NCBI GenBank assembly: GCA_019426215.1
Contig: CM033392.1
Span: forward strand, 39,920,666-39,984,665
Direction of reading: 5' to 3'
Source of the DNA: Buddleja alternifolia
Taxonomy: Eukaryota; Streptophyta; Magnoliopsida; Lamiales; Scrophulariaceae
Length of the DNA stretch: 64,000 nucleotides
This document shows, piece by piece, positions 1-11,779 of the stretch. How positions within the stretch are numbered: the first letter of the stretch is position 1; each line of letters starts with the position of its first letter. The position numbers and the translations under genes were made by a program. Below the pieces are notes generated by a model. The model searched no databases and was not told the DNA's origin. It saw nothing but the letters and a program-made list of their open reading frames with translations.

Positions 1-655
1 TCAGAGAGATGATGATGTTTCTGACACTCCATTTTAATGCGGAATGTAGTGGCAAGACAGACAGAGCTGAGTGCTAGTCGTTGTAGAAAGGTTGTGAAAC
101 TGAGCATTATCAAACACACGACCACCATCATTGTGGAAAATCTTAATTGTAGTGGTAACAAGTTCTCAACCAAATATTTGAAAGAATACAAAATGAGTAA
201 AAATTTCTGATTTAGCACACATATGAGAACAACAAGTAAAATGCGTAAAATCATCAATATAAATGACATAATATCTTAAACTAAATGGTGAAATAACCAG
301 AGATGTCCATACATCAGAATGAATAAGAGAAAATGGTACAAAACTACGTTTATCAACAAGCTGAAAAGGTAGTTTGTGTAAACATCCTAATTGACACGAC
401 TAGCAAAAAGAAATAAAACTATTCTTAGAAGAAAGAAACCATGTCGAGACATCTGCTTAAGGGTAGTCAGACTCGAATGATCGATATGCCGATGTCAGGT
501 GTCTCCATATACAATACGGACAACAAGGGCAATAGAGTGAAGAGATATAGAATAGAGAACACTAGCAAAAGGTGACACTTATTTATCCTAGAAAGTGCTC
601 TAGGTCCTGCAATGTAATAAAGTGGACAATGAGCCCGGGTGTGTATTATCTCCAC
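1..655 (-). pseudogene. Ty1/copia integrase fragment (decayed)
   Basis: Read on the minus strand, this is the start of a copia integrase. A degenerate GAG-pre-integrase segment lies near 520-380, ending in a Cys-x-Leu-Gly zinc-binding remnant. It is followed by PFSLIHSDVW and YVIYIDDFTHF near 345-240, then HNDGG near 135, the position of the second catalytic aspartate, and by a degenerate NGVSE motif near 15. These match the order of the rve integrase core of plant copia elements. Several in-frame stops are present, so nothing is made from it. It runs off the left edge of the window. Together with 1776-2890 it forms one element whose middle was split by an insertion. Confidence 0.75.
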
Positions 656-1775
656 AGGGACAATTGGATTCGATGCTCGTAATTGCTATGTTACCCAACT
701 CTAAGTTAAATCAAATTATAAGATGAGAGATGATTATACTATGAAAATAAACTAAGGACAACTATATGAAAAACGAGGTAATATATCAAATGGAAAGAGA
801 TGATTAGGTTATGATCCTACTATGCTCTATTTTGTGCTCATAAACTCTCAATTACCCGGATTATCAGAACGCTCTTGTTATGGCGAAACCCCCTAAGGTA
901 TTCATTACTCCATCTTCGCTATAGAGATATAGGGATTTGTTGACTAGTATAAGCTCGTGCATTAAGGTTTAAAGGGATTCCTTGCATACGAAGATCCTAC
1001 ATTCAATCGGGTCATATTGTCACAAATAGCAACACAACGCAATTGATTCTATCTCTAGTCAATTGTTACGTTATGATGTTTGATTTTACAATCTACCTTT
1101 ATCTATCTCCTCTCGGTTTCAAGACAAAGCATTATATCAAACACATGGTGATCAAGCATATGCAAACATTAAGCATAAAAATCAAACATGTAACAAGAAT
1201 GTAATTAATCCGGAAACTAAGAATTCATTAAACACAAAACATCACAAAGTATTCACATAACCCATCAAATAAGTACTTAGCTCATAATCGTAACAAAGAG
1301 AAATTCAAAATCCCTAAAAGACATGGCTAAGAACTATTTTAAAAGGGAGAATTGAAGAACTCCCCGTCAAAAGAAGTGAATCCAAGCTTTGATGATGATA
1401 ATTGACTCTTCAAGCTTCTTTGGGACTTTGAGTATCTTCCTTGGGTCTTGGAAAGCAAGAAAAGCCCTTTTGGTAGGTGAAAAGTCACCCAAAAAGGGAA
1501 AAAAATGGCGGACTAAAAGCTAGAGTACAGGAAAATGGACTGCGGTCTGACACATGGCAGACCACAGTCCAAATACATGCAAGGCTGTGGTCCTAGACCA
1601 CAGTCCAAAAAGATAGCTTCCTAAAATCCATTCGTTTCGCATATTTTCTTCGGCCTTCTCACTCGATTATTGATCTTTTCAATTCGAATCACTACACACA
1701 TGAAATGACACCTAATCAAAGCAAAATGCAGGATTATCATGACTAAAATTTGACGAAAATACATATATAAAAGGG
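656..1775. mobile_element. unassigned insertion splitting the copia element
   Basis: No coding similarity is visible in this 1.1-kb segment, yet it separates two parts of copia pol that are normally adjacent (GAG-pre-integrase upstream part and its zinc-binding end). The composition is AT-rich, and read on the minus strand it resembles the long untranslated leader of plant gypsy elements. Near 1535-1615 there is a short repeated phrase about 'gaccacagtcc'. I could not find a convincing pair of terminal repeats or a target duplication, so the insertion is inferred from the broken host element. The exact edges are uncertain by some tens of bases. Confidence 0.4.
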
Positions 1776-2890
1776 GTGACTAATCGTAAAATATGAACTT
1801 ATTAGAAGGGGACTCCAAAATTACCTTTCCCATTGCCTTATCCTTAAAAGAAAAATCAGTAGGCGGAAATTTGATAAGACAATCGTTATTTTGACATAAT
1901 TTGCGAAATAAAAGTAAATTATGAGATAAGTTAGGAACATGGAGGACATTCGATAAATGAAGAGAATGGTGTGTGGAGAGAAAATGAGCCAACATGTTTA
2001 ATAGGCGGCAATGGACCATTTATCAACTAAAATTTTATATGTACCGGTATATGAGTAAGGCTATAAATTTTACTATCATTTGGAGTCATATAAGTAGAGG
2101 CACCACTATCTGGACACTAGGCAAGATCAGAGGTGTCAGCTGTGAACATGGCTAAAAATGATCGCGACAACTCCACAGTAACATAAGCATGATTAAACGT
2201 TTGAATACAAGCTTTGTCCAAATGACTTGGTGTATCACAAATCTGACAAAATTGTGGAGCTGAAGGAATGGGGAAAAGACCAGGACCAGGAGAGTAGGAG
2301 AAACCAGACGACCCGGATGTCTGAGAAGAACCAGAACTTCTAGATGACTAAAAACCAGAGTCCAAAGAGTCTCATGACTGTAGTGTTGAGAAGGCTGGGA
2401 GGGTGACTGCCATAACGAGGAAGAGGTGCCACAGTCACTACAACCTCGCCCACATCCAGAACTAGTACCATGACAGCGATTATTTCCACGACTTTTACCA
2501 CCAGAGGAGCTGGAATGAGGATGAACAACAAAAGTAAGAGACGTGAGAGAAAATGAATGTAGCCGACGAAGATGTTGTTCAAATTGGAGAAGATGGGCCC
2601 AGGGATGAACAAAGGAAATAAGGATACTCTTTTAAGGAGACTATTGTAACAAAAGATTTGTAACCAAAAAAAGAAAAAAAGACTCTTACTTTGAGGGAAG
2701 ACCATTTAAGGCCTGAATGATAAGATCAAGCTAAGTAATAAGATAATTTCCGGCGGTGAGATTGTTCGCAAAGGTTTTTACTTTGCGTAAAAACGCATCA
2801 CAGGAGACATCATCTTTTTGAATAGTGGAAAATTCATGTTTAGACTGCAACTGTTTTGCAACAAAATATTGCATAAAACGCCTTTCACGA
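1776..2890 (-). pseudogene. Ty1/copia gag and protease fragment (decayed)
   Basis: On the minus strand this is copia gag followed by protease. Near 2890-2690 is a UBN2/gag segment (STIQKDDVSCDAFLRKVK, then LNGLP). Near 2255-2205 is a zinc knuckle, CQICDTPSHLDKAC, which fits CX2CX4HX4C. The protease start DSGAS is near 2120. A GAG-pre-integrase lead-in (LHVPNLSHNLL) lies near 1945. Multiple stops and frame changes mean it is a relic. The reading direction and order agree with the integrase piece at 1-655, so both are parts of one minus-strand element. Confidence 0.75.
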
Positions 2891-3901
2891 GCATATTCTT
2901 AAGTTATGGGGTGAGTTATATAAACAAATTATATTTAGTGGATGTTCATATAACTCCTAAATCCTTTCAACTCCAAGTCTTCTCACATTTCCTCACAAAT
3001 AGGATTCATTGTAATTTAATTTCCCCACTTATGTAAATCAATCTTTTGCTTTCTTGTACTTGTTGATTTGTAGGCATAACTAGACTTTGCAATTGTATTA
3101 TTGAACACACTAAATAATATAGAGATATATTTTGTTCTATTGTCTCTCTACTTTAAATTTGATAAATTCAAAACAAAAAATTTCGTAAAAAAAAAATTCA
3201 ATTAATCAATTCTTAACTTAAGAAGTGAAGTGTAATCTAGTCCAAAAATTATTAATATTAACCTTCGGGTTTTCTTGAATGAAAAGTTTGTATAATCATT
3301 TTTTAGACTGAAAAATATTTTCACTAATTTTTTGGATATAAAAATTTATTTTAAGAACCCTACTGTGCAATGCATCGTGCACCATGCCAAGAATATGATT
3401 TTTCAAATTTATTGCAATTTTTCTTTCTAAGCCATTGCGAGGTACCTACACTATATTGCCAGTCCCCTTCGTCATCTACAAAGATGCAGCGATTTAGTCG
3501 TAATGGTTCTCTTAGTAAGATGTGGTGCTTGAGATCAACAAAATCAAAAACAGCAAACAAGATGAAGTTTCTTTATATATTTTATGCTATAGCTATAAGA
3601 CATGTTGGCTTACACCAAAACACAAAAAGAAAAGTCTCCATATTTTCATCTAAAGGAAGATTATCAACAATTTTTTTGAATTTTCATAAGGAAATCTGCA
3701 AAACATCAACGAGGAAAAAGGCTAAGAATGGATATTATTCCAACTCCTAACGCCAAAGACAACACAAAGAAGTTACGGGATGTCGAGGATCAGCGAGCAA
3801 GGGGAAAAGACCTTGCACTATAAGTTATTGTCTCACCTGGACATACACAGAAAAGAAATGATCAGCCTATCAAGTAAGAAAACAAAAGATTATAAGTGGT
3901 A
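2891..3901. other. gene-poor stretch, nothing recognised
   Basis: This 1-kb AT-rich stretch follows the 5' side of the copia gag. Short open frames exist near 3360-3750 on both strands but overlap each other, lack family motifs and have no splice-site context that I can use. I see no LTR ends, no target duplication and no RNA gene here. Confidence 0.3.
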
Positions 3902-3909
3902 CTAATACG

Positions 3910-4821
3910 TAGGACTGTCAATGAGCTCAAGCCGGCTCGAAGCTCGTAAGCTCGGTTTGATAATTTTCAAGCCGAGCTTTATACAGGCCGAGCCCAAGCC
4001 GAGCTACAGCCTAAGGATAAGGCTTGAATTTGAATTCAAGCCGAGCGTGAGCGAGAGTAGGCTTGCCTTGAATTGGGCTCGGGCTCATAAAAACAAATAT
4101 ATACATGTATATATATATATATATATGTGTTTTATACATTATATACAAAAATAAACATAGTACTTTTTTATAAATAATTCCAGATTGCATAGAAAATATC
4201 AAGATTTAAAATTTAGGAATAGAATCTTTCAATCAATCAACATTCAATTCTAAAATATCCTAATATAAAACACTATACTCAAGAAATTAAAAAAGTAAAA
4301 AATTATCAATTTAAACCTACCAGCATCCAATACAAATATATGACAATTCACATAAACTGACATTGAGGGCTGCTTGTCTTCAAGAACTGTTCATTTATTT
4401 CTCCTCACAACTCACGACAAAAGCAATTTTTTTTGTAAGTAAGTCTATTATATATTTAGTTATAATATTTTTCAATCTTAATTGCGTGGAGCATATATTT
4501 CAATGAAATGAGATCTTTCAAGGTACATTTTAGTTATGATTTGTCAATAGAACATGAATGACGTTATTTTTGTATGTTTTTAAGATTGTTATTTTTCTAA
4601 TTTATATATTAGATTACTTTAATACTTAAAGTTTTTCAAAAGAAAACAAATTCGGGCCGGCTTGGGCTCGGCTCGAAGCTCGTACTAATTTTCAAGCCGA
4701 GCCCGAGCTTTGAAATAAAAAGTTTGCGCAAATTCAAGCCTTGGTGATAAAAGCTCGTATATTATCAAGTCGAGCGTGAGCGTGACCAGGCTCGACTCGC
4801 TCGGCTTGATTGACAGCCCTA
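3910..4821. mobile_element. non-autonomous hAT transposon, 912 bp
   Basis: The left end reads TAGGACTGTCAAT and the right end, reverse-complemented, reads TAGGGCTGTCAAT, the terminal inverted repeat expected of plant hAT elements. It is flanked by the exact 8-bp duplication CTAATACG at 3902-3909 and 4822-4829. Both arms (about 3914-4085 and 4650-4815) are GC-rich and rich in 'aagccgagc' and 'ctcgg' words, giving long subterminal inverted homology, while the centre is AT-rich. No transposase is encoded, so mobilisation would have depended on an hAT transposase elsewhere. Confidence 0.88.
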
Positions 4822-5288
4822 CTAATACGGAGTCATCATAGAAAAAATACCGCTAGACCATTGTTCATGAAATGCACTCAGTAAACTAAGACACAAAACA
4901 TATTTTATGATATATTATCATCTCGAATAAGGGTGAAAGGAGGATATACCTCAAATGCACCACTAAAACTCCACTTCAATTGGATTTGTCTTAAGCCGAG
5001 GGATGACAACAGCTAAAACCGGCATTGTTGGCCTATACATTAAATAATTCCAAATCAATAAAAGAAATTCTAGATATTAAATTGAAACACATTTAGAAAT
5101 AGTGCTAAGCCTTGCAGCTCTTCCAGATGAGGTAAAACATATGGTGACAAATGCTCTCGCCCGGACCTAAAGACGCTAGATGTGTGAAGACTTATATAAG
5201 CTCTAGGCATATGCTTAAACTCATAACGGGAGGGCGTCAAAATCCATCGAGTCATTTTTATTTCCTTCTCTCCTTATTCTTATACTAT

Positions 5289-5573
5289 TCAACGTGCCGA
5301 AGATGAAGCAATAGATTCCAAGTGGCTCATTGGTTCACTGACAAATTCTACACTACTCTTGAAGTATTGGACCGAATTGAAGACCTTCTCAGCCTGCAAA
5401 CGATATGAGAAAAATGTTAGTTTGTTGTAAGTAAATGCTTATGGCCTGTAGCAAGAGAAGCTCTAAGAATGTTTACATTCTTACCTCAGCACAAATTCCG
5501 CCAACAGAAGAAATAGTTTCGACAGGGTATAATCCATGTAAAGTCTCAAAACCAAGAAGAACTGCATCACATC
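5289..5573 (-). pseudogene. pyruvate kinase gene fragment (two exons)
   Basis: Two minus-strand segments match plant cytosolic-type pyruvate kinase. Exon A (5573-5485) encodes [18 protein letters not shown] and ends GICAE. Exon B (5393-5289) encodes [17 protein letters not shown] followed by [13 protein letters not shown] 91-bp intron with GTAAG and TTTGCAG borders lies between them (5484-5394), and exon A has a TTTCAG acceptor on its 5' side. The frame stops at 5291-5289, just where the family continues. The substrate-binding and allosteric parts of the enzyme are absent on both sides. Because an intron is retained, this is a fragment of a genomic copy, not a processed retrocopy. Pyruvate kinase makes ATP and pyruvate from phosphoenolpyruvate and ADP; this fragment could not. 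Confidence 0.8.
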
Positions 5574-6335
5574 CTGAAACAGTCATTAAAATATAACTCT
5601 TGGTCTGCTTTTCAAAGCTAATTATGAGATATCATGAGTTAAAGTTACAAATTACTACATTCCTCTTGAAACATTCAATGGCACGACAAATACAAGATAC
5701 GTTTGGTCATCGCACAACACTGAAAGTATGAAGATGAGGATTAAAGAAGTGTACAGCCAAAGAGACTTCTCAGCACAAACTCCTCAAATCTACCATACAG
5801 AACTTCTACTATTTATCTTATATTTTTCCATCTCGTATTAATATCCTCCATGCAAATTCAAGACAGATAAGCAATAAATTTATGCCTCATTTGTATCTAA
5901 AATTTGGTGAGAAATGACCTAAAAAAAAGACAGAAAGAAACTATTATCAGTACAACTTTAATTGGCCCAATAAAAAAGGTCCGTATTCGTTAGAAAATTA
6001 TGATGAATAAGTAGATATAAAATAATTTACAATTATGATAAATATAAAAATTTATAGGTGTTTTCTCCTAGTATTTTCTTTTAAACAAAACAATGATAGA
6101 AATATTGGTACATAACAAATCATCATTGAAACGTAAGTTCCGAATTTCTATCTTTTACACATTTCATCCTCCGACAATCAAATATATAAATGTACTATGT
6201 TTTTTATCTTAAAATACTGATCCAATAATAATTTAAGACATATTATGCAAACATTAACATGTTAAATCAGTTACATAAGTTCTCTCTAGTAGTTCAACAA
6301 AGAAAAATAAATAAAGACACGAAAATAATTATTAC
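5574..6335. other. AT-rich spacer
   Basis: No reading frame, terminal repeat or RNA motif that I can support. The part next to exon A of the pyruvate kinase fragment may be remaining intron sequence. Confidence 0.3.
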
Positions 6336-6886
6336 TGATGTGTGTGGAAAGCACACCAATGATAATATGCGATATATGATATGAAAATATGATATAAAAC
6401 ACGAATTATAAGTAAAGAACACGAGATATTTACGTGGTTCGGCCAATAATATGACCTACGTCCACGGGGTAAAAGAGTCGATCCTTTATTAGTGTTTGGA
6501 TTTGATATATATACATGTTTATGAGGGGGTGATTAATAAGGTAAGTCAACTATTCCTAAATGTACAATGGAAAGTAGAATAAATCCTAATCCTTCCATCT
6601 TGAACCATCTCTTTTATGCTATAATTGGCAGGTCGGTCAGAGTGATCTCCACAGGTCCGGATATGGTAAGTGCATCCCCTGATTGATCCTTGTCTGATCC
6701 TTGTTTCCAGGCTTGCCTTATATAGAATGTTGTATCTGGACAGGTCGGGATAGGGCGAACCTCCGGAGAGGCGGACCTGACTATAATGTCTTCTAAAGGA
6801 TTCCGAGTCTGTTATGCTGTTGGGCTTGGGCCCTTAATCATGTTGGGCTACCAGCATGGCCCAAGAGCCTATTTCGACCCACATCA
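6336..6886 (+). repeat. 5' LTR of a gag-only LTR element
   Basis: The block begins TGATGTGTGTGG and ends CGACCCACATCA, so it has the TG...CA ends of a retroviral LTR with a short terminal inverted repeat (TGATGTG/CACATCA). It contains a 'tatatatac' TATA-like box near 6507. Immediately after it comes 'atagtccccccc' rather than the common initiator tRNA-Met primer site. A matching 3' LTR was not found downstream of the gag frame, so the element is truncated or its 3' LTR has diverged. Confidence 0.6.
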
Positions 6887-7492
6887 ATAGTCCCCCCCAA
6901 CTCCGCAGTTTGACGTAGTCAAGTTGCGCGAGTTGAGAAAAGATAGATCTTTGGGCCGAACTGAGTGTATTCTCGAGCTGCTTAGGAAAAAGTTGCGTGG
7001 AGATTCTTCTCAGGTATGGGTCTTGTTCTCAGGTGCGTTTCTGGGCGATATCCTGTACCTGACACGACGGTTGCATTTCCCCAAACTTGCAGTTATGAAG
7101 GCATTTTCTAAAAAATCGCGCCACTCATTGTTTCTGTCAGTTAAGGTCGTTGATCTTTGCACACGTGTGTGGCTCAGGTTGAAGCCCGCTCTTTCCTTAT
7201 TTATTTTCGATTTATTTTTGAAAATTAAAATTCAAAAAGTAACTTGCCAAAACTTGAGATTTTATTTCCTTCTGTCATTTGTGCGTTTTGTGTTTAAAAT
7301 CAGAGTTTTTCCATTCTTCCTCCATCTTCTCTTACCAGCCGTTTTCTCCCGTGTTCACCGTCCCTTCTCTAGGCACTGCGCTTCCTCTCTTCCTCTTATT
7401 TGTTTGTCTGTGTTGTGTGTTTGTTGTTTTGTGTTTTGCTACTATTTTGCTATTGTTGTCCCTGTTTCCCCGTTCCCCTCTTTTTGCGAAAA

Positions 7493-9680
7493 ATGTCAAA
7501 TAGTTTAGGCTCGGATTCTCAAAACCGAGAGGATCGCCAAAATTTGTTAGAGCATGATTCGGTGGGGAATACTTCTTCTTATGTGCGAGACTTGTATGAT
7601 GGGTCTCCTGTTTTAGGGGAAAGAGAGTTTGTAGAAGTATCCTCGCCGGATACCGAATCCGACGGTCGACACACCACCAATGTCCCTCCGTCTTCGGGTG
7701 TTGGGGCTGGGCATGCTAGGGTTTCTTCAGGGGATGACAGTGCACACCCATCTGACCTTGAATTGGAGGAGGGAGAAGAGCCAAACCCTAATTATTGGAA
7801 TGAGACTCCCTCTTCCTTCACCCTGCAAAAATTAAAAAACCTCCGCCGTATGTATGGCGTCCCTGACGATTATTCGATAATAGTTCCCTCTCCCCAGGAT
7901 AGAGCCCATCGTCCCCCTCCTTAGCATACTTGTTTTCATGTGGCCCTCCTAAAAGCAGGTCTTAGGTTCCCCATTCCTCCTCTCTTTATTTTTGTAGCCA
8001 ATAGGTACGGCATCCCCTTGAACCAATTCGCGCCCAACGCTATTCGGATGATGGTTGGATTTGCCGTTCTTCGCTATCATGGGATTGAGCCCACAGCCGA
8101 GTTCTTTTACACCCTCTTTCATCCTCGTTCCAGTGTTGCTGACAGTGGGGTTTTTTATCTGACCTCCCGAGGTACTGCCATTTTCCTTTCTGGTCGCCCT
8201 GGGGACAAGCAATGGAAGAATAATTTTTTCTATATTGCCCCTCCCCCGGGTGTGGTATGGAAATTTCGCCGGACGTTCTTGGAGAGGTTGGATGAGCACC
8301 ATCCTACCCCTCTCCAGTTATCTGAATACCATCGTCAGGTGGTGCAATTTTTGAATTTCTCTCCTCGCCTTATGAATAAACTTGTTGACAGTCGGCTTTT
8401 ATACAACATTGGTTATAGTCCCGTAGGGGTTGACCTGAGAGGTGTCACCATAGGTAGTGCTTCTGGTTTTGGCTTGTCCCCTTGTGTTTGCTTGACTTGT
8501 TTTACTTCTTCATATCTTGCACTGACCCTTGCTTTGTTTGGGCGTTTTTGCAAAAAAACTGATGGATCTAGCTCGTGTCCGGGAGTTTGTGAGCTGTCGG
8601 AGGCAGCGCCCTCTTTCAGAAGAACCAGCTCTGCCTCCTCCTCCTCTGTCGACGCCCAAGGATGCCCCCTCTACCGTTCTGACCTCTCCTCCCTCAGGTC
8701 AGGGTGACTCTTCCAAGTCGCGCCTAACCAGGAGAAGGTCCTTGGAAAAAGACCCATGATCACCGAGACTCCCTCTAGTACACGTCCTCCAAAGCGCAGT
8801 AGCTCAGGCATAGCCATTCGGGAGATGATCCCCGACCTGCCCCTCAAGACTTTCGATCCCCCGGCTTCTCACACCAGGTCCAGGGCCTCTAATCCTCCAA
8901 CTTCTGCTTTGTCCAGCAACGAGCTCTCAGTTATGGTGGATTTCCTCCAGAGGCTCCCTAACTCCACGGACCGTCATCACCTGGAAAACATGTCCCCTCA
9001 AAAGAAGTCTGAAGCTGCGGCACTCATTTTCCCTAAGGTAACATAGTTGGACGTGCGTGAATTGATTATGTTTCTTCGTTTTCGCTGGTCGTGACCCGTC
9101 ATGTAAAAATGTGTTGTAGTGTATGCTATTGGCTGGTCAAGTCTTGCTGGATTCCTACAAGGGCACAGAGGTGGAGGATCTGCAGAAGAGGCTAAAACGA
9201 GCCCAGGAACAACTCAAAAAGGTCCAGGATTATTGCTCCAGCAAGGACAAGGAGCTGAAGGCTCTTCAAAAGGACTTTAACAAGCTTCTTGCCGAGAAGG
9301 TGGATTTGGAGGTGACCCTTTTAGACATGGAGATTGCTCATGACTCTTCCATGAAGGGCACTCTACATAAGGCGCTTGAGACCTGGATCGCCGAGTTGCC
9401 TTCATCTAAAGAGGGCCAAGCCTTGGTGGCCAAGTTTAAGGCTGACTTTCTGGCTTCTAAAGAATTCGAGCGCCTCACTGACGACAAAATCTTCAGGTTC
9501 TTTGTCAAAAGTTTCGAAGGATGTGTTGCTCAATTCAAGGTGAAGGGCTTTCCTCCAGAAGGGGTCTCCGCGGATTTCCTAGATTGTGATCCAGCTCTCC
9601 TTGATGCCATGGCTACTTCAGATCCGGCTTCTTCAGGTCCATCCCCTCCTCCAGCAGCAGATCAACCAGTTGTCAAGTAG
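7493..9680 (+). pseudogene. gag-like protein of a non-autonomous LTR element (gypsy-type 'transposase' family)
   Basis: The chosen start is the ATG at 7493, after a pyrimidine-rich leader. The N-terminus is acidic and Ser-rich. From about 7940 the frame shows the fold typical of the plant family annotated as 'putative gypsy type transposon' (Pfam Transposase_28): FIFVANRYGIPLNQFAPNAI, then a conserved FF(Y)xAPPPG-like stretch. A stop (TAG at 7922-7924) breaks the frame ahead of it. A Pro/Ser linker follows (8560-9030). A 9037-9119 segment with GTAACA and TTGTAG borders joins the frame in phase like an intron, and a second intron is likely about 8453-8550. The last part (9123-9680) is a strong coiled coil (VEDLQKRLKRAQEQLKKVQD) with a charged tail. 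No protease, RT or integrase is present. Confidence 0.65.
9037..9119 (+). other. likely spliceosomal intron inside the gag-like frame
   Basis: The upstream frame reads through ...IFPK to 9036, the segment starts GTAACATAG, contains stops in the continuing frame, and ends TGTTGTAG. The downstream frame resumes in phase as CMLLAGQVLL and goes straight into the coiled coil. Introns in this family are known, and here the GT-AG borders and phase agreement support it. It was not tested with transcripts. Confidence 0.55.
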
Positions 9681-10430
9681 CCCGATCTGCCGGTAGGTGG
9701 TGCCAAGGCTCCAGCTGAGGCCTATGTTCCAGGTGGTGCAGGAGTTGATGCCCAGGCTGCTCCCCCCTTGAAGCTTTGAAAAATTTGATGCTTTCCTTTT
9801 TAAGACTTGGTTTTTGACGGGCATATGTAGCCCTAGTACTTCGAAACACCTTTTTTTTTTGCTGTTTTGATGGGCTGTGTTTCCTTTGGACAAATTCTTG
9901 CTCGTTTTGCTGACCCTGCCCAGGTTTGGGCTGTTGACATCTATTTATTATGCATGTTAAGTTAGACTCGTACTTCTTGCTTTGTTACCTGCATTTTCAC
10001 ATTTTGGTGCGCATATTTTGTTTTATATGCCGAACATGTTTACTTACATTGTTTTGGGATGTGTGATGTCCATCTTGCATATGGTGTACCTGTTATGTCT
10101 TATAAAAGAAAAGCTTAAAAGTAATTGTTTGCACCAATTCAACCAAGGAATAATCTAACCTTACTGTTGAATTACCACGAGATAATCACTAGGACAAATA
10201 ACGAATTAAGTTATCACGACCATACCTCGACCGAGGGGCACCTCTATGAGAATATTACAACCGTACCTTCCTTCTTGTTAACACAAACAAGTCCTCAGAG
10301 AATCTGGGTAGGACCTTTTATCTAACATTCCTCATAGGAAAGCAGAAACAAAATGCATTAGTTCTCAGGTGGTACCTACCAGACCTACGCTGAGCTATAG
10401 ACCCAACTGGGTCAGGTGGTCCACAAATTT
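9681..10430 (+). other. 3' non-coding part of the gag-only element
   Basis: Downstream of the gag-like stop at 9678-9680 the sequence is T-rich with a poly-T run at about 9851-9860, and has no coding motifs. Its character changes after about 10110 ('aagcttaaaagtaattg'). No polypurine tract followed by an LTR start could be placed with confidence. Confidence 0.35.
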
Positions 10431-10612
10431 TTGCAATCGTGGGGACTTGCATCACCACCTCTGTCAATTTCTTAGTAACTTCTTGACACGTACAATCGTG
10501 GGGACTTGCACTGTCACTATGCAATCATGGGGACTTGCATTCACAGTCTTTCTCCTATGCAATCATGGGGACTTACATTCATTCTCTTTCTCCTATGCAA
10601 TCATGTTAATTA
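10430..10612 (+). repeat. degenerate tandem repeat ('caatcgtggggacttgc')
   Basis: The phrase 'caatcgtggggacttgca' and close variants ('caatcatggggacttaca') occur four times at irregular spacing of about 35-65 bases, with a fifth partial copy ('caatcatgttaatta') at the right end. The interval sequences share 'ttctcctatg'. Short open frames over it are explained by the repeat. Confidence 0.6.
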
Positions 10613-11779
10613 GTTTGAACTTAATCTAATTAAATCGAAATGGGCCAATTAGAATGGTGATTTGGACTTAAATTAAATTTGCCCAATAAGAAATTATAAA
10701 AAGCATGCATGTTATTCTAATTAATTATTTTGAGCCCAATTAAATTGAATCCAAGTGGACCAAAAGGATAGTGACTTGGGTTTGATGAAATCGAGCCTAA
10801 TAAGATTAACTGGAATATAATATTTAATTAGACTTAATTAATTATTTTTCTTAGAGATTAATAATTAATTTATGGATTAAATATTATTATTTTTCCTCGA
10901 CTTGAAAATTACTTAATTTTGAATAAGGAATATAAATTATTTTTCTTAGAGATTAATAATTAATTCTTTGATCAAATAAAAGTATTTCCAATAATAGATG
11001 GCTTTAAATCATAATAAAATAAAATAGAATTCCATATTTTATGTATTCTATTAGTAGGACTAATATTATTTTAATTAAAGGTAGATGTATTAATTTTAAT
11101 TTCGTACATCTAAGTCATCTAGTTGGACTAGAATGATTTTAATTGAAATAGTGAATGTATAAAACATTGAGAATTTTATAAAGGACTTTTTACTTAGACT
11201 AAAATTTTAATAATCAACATAAGTGATTTAATATTGCGAGCATGTTTTAAATGTTGCGAGCATGTATTAATTGATGCAAGCATGTCTTATGTGATTGTAA
11301 CACTAATCATGGATTTAGGATTATATGTTTCACCTTTAATTTTATGGGTTATCAAATTTGAAGCTATTTATCATGAATTGTAACACTAATCATGAATTGT
11401 AACTCTCCAAAGAATAGAAGAAGAAAAATATCCTCTCTCTCTATACACCAAAGCCGTCGCCCCTACAGAGAACAAAAAGGGAAATTTTCGTCATAAATTT
11501 GCGTGTGATAATTTAGAGGCAACGTGATTCGTTGTTGGACTCATCTACAACTTCAAGAATTGAAGAACACGAGGGTTGAAGAATTCAAGAAGTTCATCAA
11601 TCTAAAGTTTAAAAGAAGAATTGGATTCTCCTACCACCTCGCTTCAACGGGTAAATCGAATTTACTCGTTAATGCATGTTTGAGATTCAATTATGCGAAT
11701 TAGAGTACACTTTTGGATTTTAAATTAATTTTTTGAAATCTTTCCACTGCGTTTGTGTGTTTTTACGTGAAACCCAACA
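10613..11779 (+). repeat. candidate LTR of a copia-like element, plus orientation
   Basis: The right end reads 'ctttccactgcgtttgtgtg...cgtgaaacccaaca', which resembles the 3' end of copia LTRs of the type seen in reverse at 13339 and 15510 ('gcagcgg', 'cccaaca'). It is preceded by a U5-like purine-rich segment with 'gaattcaagaag' words. The left edge is not clear and no primer site follows at 11780. Treat as a tentative solo or truncated LTR. Confidence 0.35.

Noticed and set aside
3360..3750. Overlapping open frames on both strands (up to 126 codons)
   Set aside because: No domain, no splice sites that extend them and no codon preference that favours one strand.
10125..10629. Three overlapping short open frames
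   Set aside because: They cross the degenerate tandem repeat 'caatcgtggggacttgc' and have no conserved features.
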